Source: Bos javanicus
Lineage: Eukaryota; Chordata; Mammalia; Artiodactyla; Bovidae
Direction: 5' to 3'
Length of the DNA: 64,000 bases
Assembly (NCBI RefSeq): GCF_032452875.1
Contig: NW_026893688.1
Location: 434,001 to 498,000 of the forward strand
Below the pieces are notes generated by a model, which ran no database searches, was not told the DNA's origin, and was given only the letters and a program-made list of their open reading frames with translations. The position numbers were made by a program, and so were the translations under genes. Positions 59,484 through 64,000 of this stretch are shown here, piece by piece (the stretch's first letter is position 1; every line of letters begins with the position of its first letter).

Positions 59484-59847
59484 TGATACCGTGACTGAGC
59501 ATGGACTGATCACATGACTATCATGTAGTGATCACGTGACTTAATGGCGCTGATCATGTGACTGATCATGCACTGATCATGTTTGCTATCATACACTGAT
59601 CATGTGCCTCTGGAGGCAATAAACAAAGAGCTGAGTAGGCACGAATCAAACAGTCAGCAGGCAATAATCATGGAACTCAGGTGTGAGGAATCATGCTGCT
59701 CAGCTGGCAATAATCAAGCAGCTGAGCAGGCAGGAATTACGCAGCACAGCTGGCAATTGTCAAGCAGATGACAGGCAGGAATCGTGCAGCTCAGCTGGCA
59801 ATTGTCAAGCAGATGAGCAGACAGTAATCACGCAGCTCAGCAGGCCC
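59484..59847 (+). repeat. Cassette 36 (G-type)
   Basis: Counterpart of cassette 26, with the same truncated pre-cassette spacer (GTGGATGATCATACAC then CATGTGAC). Confidence 0.93.
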
Positions 59848-61025
59848 TGATCACGTGACTGAGCATGCACTGTTCACGTGGCTGATCATACACTGATCAC
59901 GTGACTGATCATGCACTGATCACGTGGCTATCATGCACTGATCACGTGGCTGATCATACACTGTTCACGTGTCTGACCATGCACTGATCACGTGGCTGAT
60001 CATGCACTGATCACGTGGCTATCATGCACTGATCACGTGGCTGATCATGCACTGATCACGTGACTGATCATGCACTGATCACTGGCTATCATGCACTGAT
60101 CACGTGGCTATCATGCACTGATCACGTGGCTGATCATGCACTGATCACGTGACTGATCATGCACTGATCACGGCTATATCATGCACTGATCACGTGACTG
60201 ATCATGCACTGATCACGTGGATGATCATGCACTGATCATGACTGATCATGCACTGATCACGTGGCTATCATGCACTGATCACGTGGCTGATCATGCACTG
60301 ATCACGTAGCTATCATGTACTGATCACGTGACTGATCATGCACTGATCACGTAATTGATCATGCACTGATCACGTGACTGATCATGCACTGATCACGTGA
60401 CTGATCATGCACTGATCACGTGACTGATCATGCACTGATCACGTGGCTATCATGCACTGATCACGTGGCTGATCATGCACTGATCACGTAGCTACCATGC
60501 ACTGATCACGTGACTGATCATGCACTGATCACGTGATTGATCATGCACTGATCACGTGGCTGATCATGCACTGATCACGTGGCTGATCATGCACTGATCA
60601 CGTGACTGATCATGCACTGATCACGTGACTGATCATGCACTGATCACGTGGCTATCATGCACTGATCACGTGGCTGATCATGCACTGATCACGTGCCTGA
60701 TCATGCACTGATCACATGACTGATCATGCACTGATCACGTGACTGATCATGCACTGATCACGTGGCTATCATGCACTACTCACGTGGCTGATCATGCAAT
60801 GATCATGTAGCTACCATGTACAGTCACGTGACTGATCATACACCCATCAGGTGACTGATCATGCACTGATCACGTGGCTATCATGCACTGATCACGTGGC
60901 TGATCATGCACTGATCACGTGCCTGGTCATGCACTGATCACGTGACTGATCATGCACTGATCACGTGGCTATCATGCACTGATCACGTGGCTGATCATGC
61001 ACTGATCACGTGGCTGATCATGCAC

Positions 61026-61389
61026 TGATACCGTGACTGAGCATGGACTGATCACATGACTATCATGTAGTGATCACGTGACTTAATGGCGCTGATCATG
61101 TGACTGATCATGCGCTGATCATGTTTGCTATCATACACTGATCATGTGCCTCTGGAGGCAATAAACAAAGAGCTGAGTAGGCACGAATCAAACAGTCAGC
61201 AGGCAATAATCATGGAACTCAGGTGTGAGGAATCATGCTGCTCAGCTGGCAATAATCAAGCAGCTGAGCAGGCAGGAATTACGCAGCACAGCTGGCAATT
61301 GTCAAGCAGATGACAGGCAGGAATCGTGCAGCTCAGCTGGCAATTGTCAAGCAGATGAGCAGACAGTAATCACGCAGCTCAGCAGGCCC
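61026..61389 (+). repeat. Cassette 37 (G-type)
   Basis: Counterpart of cassette 27. It carries the same G-type core joined to a C-type downstream start (CACTTGGATATCATG). Confidence 0.93.
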
Positions 61390-62914
61390 TGATCACGTGA
61401 CTGAGCATGCACTGTTCACGTGGCTGATCATACACTGATCACGTGATGATCATGCACTGATCACTTGGATATCATGCACTGATCACGTGGCTGATCATAC
61501 ACTGTTCACGTGTCTGACCATGCACTGATCACGTGGCTGATCATACACTGCTCACGTAACTGATCATGCACTGATCACGTGGCTGATCATGCACTGATCA
61601 CGTGGCTGATCATGCACTGATCACGTGGCTGATCATGCACTGATCACGTGACTGATCATGCACTGATCACGTGGCTGATCATGCACTGATCACGTGGCTG
61701 ATCATGCACTGATCACGTGGCTGATCATGCACTGATCACGTGACTGATCATGCACTGATCACGTGGCTGATCATGCACTGATCACGTGACTGATCATGCA
61801 CTGATCACGTGGCTGATCATGCACTGATCACGTGACTGATCATGCACTGATCACGTGGCTATCATGCACTGATCACGTGGCTGATCATGCACTGATCACG
61901 TGGCTGATCATGCACTGTCACGTGACTGATCATGCACTGATCACGTGGCACTCATGCACTGATCACGTGGCTGATCATGCACTGATCACGTGACTGATCA
62001 TGCACTGATCACGTGGCTATCATGCACTGATCACGTGGCTGATCATGCACTGATCACGTAGCTACCATGCACTGATCACGTGACTGATCATGCACTGATC
62101 ACGTGAATGATCATGCACTGATCACGTGACTGATCATGCACTGATCACGTGACTGATCATGCACTGATCACGTGGCTATCATGCACTGATCACGTGGCTG
62201 ATCATGCACTGATCACGTAGCTACCATGTACTGGTCACGTGACTGATCATGCACTGATCACGTGAATGATCATGCACTGATCACGTGGCTGATCATGCAC
62301 TGATCACGTGACTGATCATGCACTGATCACGTGACTGATCATGCACTGATCACGTGGCTATCATGCACTGATCACGTGGCTGATCATGCACTGATCACGT
62401 GGCTGATCATGCACTGATCACGTGACTGATCATGCACTGATCACGTGACTGATCATGCACTGATCACGTGGCTATCATGCACTGATCACGTGGCTGATCA
62501 TGCACTGATCACGTAGCTACCATGCACTGATCACGTGACTGATCATGCACTGATCACGTGACTGATCATGCACTGATCACGTGGCTATCATGCACTGATC
62601 ACGTGACTGATCATGCACTGATCACGTCTGATCATGCACTGATCACGTGACTGATCATGCACTGATCACGTGGCTGATCATGCACTGATCACGTGACTGA
62701 TCATGCACTGATCACGTGGCTGATCATGCACTGATCACGTGACTGATCATGCACTGATCACGTGACTGATCATGCACTGATCACGTGACTGATCATGCAC
62801 TGATCACGTGCCTGATCATGCACTGATCACGTGACTGATCATGCACTGATCACATGGCTATCATGCACTGATCACGTGGCTGATCATGCACTGATCACGT
62901 GGCTGATCATGCAC

Positions 62915-63278
62915 TGATACCGTGACTGAGCATGGACTGATCACATGACTATCATGTAGTGATCACGTGACTTAATGGCGCTGATCATGTGACTGATCAT
63001 GCGCTGATCATGTTTGCTATCATACACTGATCATGTGCCTCTGGAGGCAATAAACAAAGAGCTGAGTAGGCACGAATCAAACAGTCAGCAGGCAATAATC
63101 ATGGAACTCAGGTGTGAGGAATCATGCTGCTCAGCTGGCAATAATCAAGCAGCTGAGCAGGCAGGAATTACGCAGCACAGCTGGCAATTGTCAAGCAGAT
63201 GACAGGCAGGAATCATGCAGCTCAGCTGGCAATTGTCAAGCAGATGAGCAGACAGTAATCACGCAGCTCAGCAGGCCC
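62915..63278 (+). repeat. Cassette 38 (G-type, GAATCATGCAG)
   Basis: Last cassette in the window. G-type with GAATCATGCAG and an AGATCACG tail. The downstream spacer contains GATCACGTAACTGATCATAC and GATCACGTATATCATG near 63375 and 63533. Confidence 0.93.
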
Positions 63279-64000
63279 AGATCACGTGACTGAGCATGCA
63301 CTGTTCACGTGGCTGATCATACACTGATCACGTAACTGATCATGCACTGATCACGTGGCTATCATGCACTGATCACGTAACTGATCATACACTGTTCACG
63401 TGTCTGACCATGCACTGATCACGTGGCTGATCATACACTGCTCACGTAACTGATAATGCACTGATCACGTGGCTATCATGCACTGATCACGTGGCTGATC
63501 ATGCACTGATCACGTGGCTGATCATGCACTGATCACGTATATCATGCACTGATCACGTGACTACTCATGCACTGATCACGTGGCTGATCATACACTGATC
63601 ACGTGACTGATCATGCACTGATCACGTGGCTATCATGCACTGCTCACGTGGCTGATCATGCAATGATCACGTAGCTACCATGTACTGGTCACGTGACTGA
63701 TCATGCACTGATCACGTAATTGATCATGCACTGATCACGTGACTGATCATGCACTGATCACGTGACTGATCATGCACTGATCACGTGACTGATCATGCAC
63801 TGATCACGTGGCTATCATGCACTGATCACGTGGCTGATCATGCACTGATCACGTAGCTACCATGCACTGGTCACGTGACTGATCATGCACTGATCACGTA
63901 ATTGATCATGCACTGATCACGTGGCTGATCATGCACTGATCACGTGGCTGATCATGCACTGATCACGTGACTGATCATGCACTGATCACGTGACTGATCA

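Larger units (their letters stand above)
1..64000 (+). repeat. 22-23 bp tandem satellite array filling the window
   Basis: The unit begins TGATCACGTGAC and ends TGATCATGCAC; a clean 23-bp copy is at 4266-4288. Three forms dominate: A with GTGAC, B with GTGGCTATCATG (one base shorter, 22 bp), and C with GTGGCTGATCATG. Typical runs read A-A-B-C, punctuated by rarer forms (GTAGCTACCATGTACTGG, GTAATTGATC, GTCTATATCATG). All copies have the same orientation and I saw no inversion. At 22-23 bp per unit the window holds about 2,800 units (arithmetic, not a count). TGATCA is its own reverse complement and carries TGA, and 23 is not a multiple of 3, so pure satellite closes all six frames within about 70 bp. 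No RNA gene, transposon or unique sequence interrupts the array. The family name is not recognised. Confidence 0.97.
1..64000. promoter_or_regulatory. Regular array of CACGTG (E-box-like) palindromes
   Basis: Most units contain ATCACGTGAC or ATCACGTGGC. The copies following TACTGG read GTCACGTGAC exactly, a perfect 10-bp palindrome (for example near 3838-3848 and 7514-7523). CACGTG is the core bound by bHLH-zip proteins: USF, MYC/MAX, MITF/TFEB/TFE3 (CLEAR element GTCACGTGAC), plant bHLH/bZIP G-box proteins, and yeast Cbf1 (RTCACRTG). Spacing is one site per 22-23 bp, about two helical turns. Binding here is inference; the motif may simply be part of the repeat. Each site holds one CpG, so binding by many of these factors would depend on methylation. 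Confidence 0.3.
53372..64000 (+). repeat. ~15.15-kb higher-order repeat, copy 2 (cut by window end)
   Basis: Repeats the cassette order and spacing of 38235-48863: steps of 1997, 1340, 1613, 1162, 1542 and 1889 bp against 1987, 1339, 1612, 1161, 1543 and 1887. Differences are mostly small changes toward or away from the consensus unit, for example ATACTGATC for ATACTGGTC near 54046. A private unit TTCAAATGAC lies near 59029. The final 720 bp (63279-64000) is the spacer after cassette 38 and contains only satellite units. Confidence 0.88.

Noticed and set aside
3209..63202. Repeated 62-92 codon open frames in the cassette cores as a small-protein gene family
   Set aside because: All start at TTG, not ATG. 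They run from satellite units into the core, end at arbitrary points in the 23-bp repeat, and are broken by TGA in cassettes 1, 2, 6, 9, 17, 18, 19 and 30. The peptide is just the translation of diverged 23-bp repeats. No promoter or splice context is visible.
1..64000. CRISPR array
   Set aside because: Repeats of about 23 bp abut directly with no unique spacers of constant length, no leader and no cas genes.
1..64000. Centromeric CENP-B box or telomere repeat arrays
   Set aside because: I saw no sequence resembling the CENP-B box core (TTCG with CGGG) and no TTAGGG runs. Centromere identity cannot be claimed from sequence alone.
1..64000. Assembly artefact from collapsed or looped repeats
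   Set aside because: Copies differ by many private variants, unequal spacings and distinct deletions, which a simple assembly loop would not create. The 15.15-kb duplication still deserves confirmation with long reads.
1..64000. Genes on the minus strand, tRNA or rRNA genes
   Set aside because: TGATCA supplies TGA on both strands in every frame within about 70 bp. No sequence outside the repeat family was seen that could hold an RNA gene.

Overview
The window is satellite DNA from end to end, with no convincing gene. The basic unit is 22-23 bp. It carries a CACGTG palindrome flanked by TGATCA motifs (clean example at 4266-4288) and repeats head to tail, always in the same orientation, for all 64 kb. 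Such a long, gene-free, multi-level tandem array points to a eukaryotic heterochromatic or subtelomeric/pericentromeric block. The CpG-decay pattern (CACGTG to CACATG or CATGTG) suggests a genome that methylates CpG, such as a vertebrate or plant. I do not recognise the satellite family and cannot name the species.

There are three levels of organisation. Level 1 is the 22-23 bp unit, in three main forms: A (GTGACTGATCATG), B (GTGGCTATCATG, one base shorter) and C (GTGGCTGATCATG). Minor forms include GTAGCTACCATG, GTAATTGATC and GTCTATATCATG. Level 2 is a cassette of about 364 bp that recurs 38 times at variable spacing (about 0.66-3.7 kb). Each cassette has five satellite-like preamble units and then a 251-bp core that looks unrelated at first sight (rich in CAGCTGGCAAT and AAGCAGATGAGCAG). 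The core also divides into eleven 22-23 bp units in register with the flanking satellite, so it looks like an older, diverged form of the same repeat. Level 3 is higher-order repetition: a ~1.34-kb period at the left end (1-3109), a two-cassette dimer repeated four times (13535-28660), and a ~15.15-kb block (about 38235-53371) repeated from 53372 to the window end.

Layout: 1-3109 is the most variant-rich part and may lie nearer an array edge. 3110-13534 has widely spaced cassettes and one place (about 11971-11990) where a cassette appears to have been deleted. 13535-28660 is the regular dimer. 28661-38234 is irregular, with closely packed cassettes and partial deletions. 38235-64000 is the 15.15-kb repeat.

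The only open frames above 60 codons lie in the cassette cores. They begin at TTG, have no plausible promoter or ATG start, vary by 1-bp deletions, and exist because the core lost the in-frame TGA that every TGATCA supplies in the normal satellite. I do not call them genes. The possible functional signal is the array of CACGTG E-box-like sites itself, which could bind bHLH-zip proteins in a methylation-sensitive way. That is inference.
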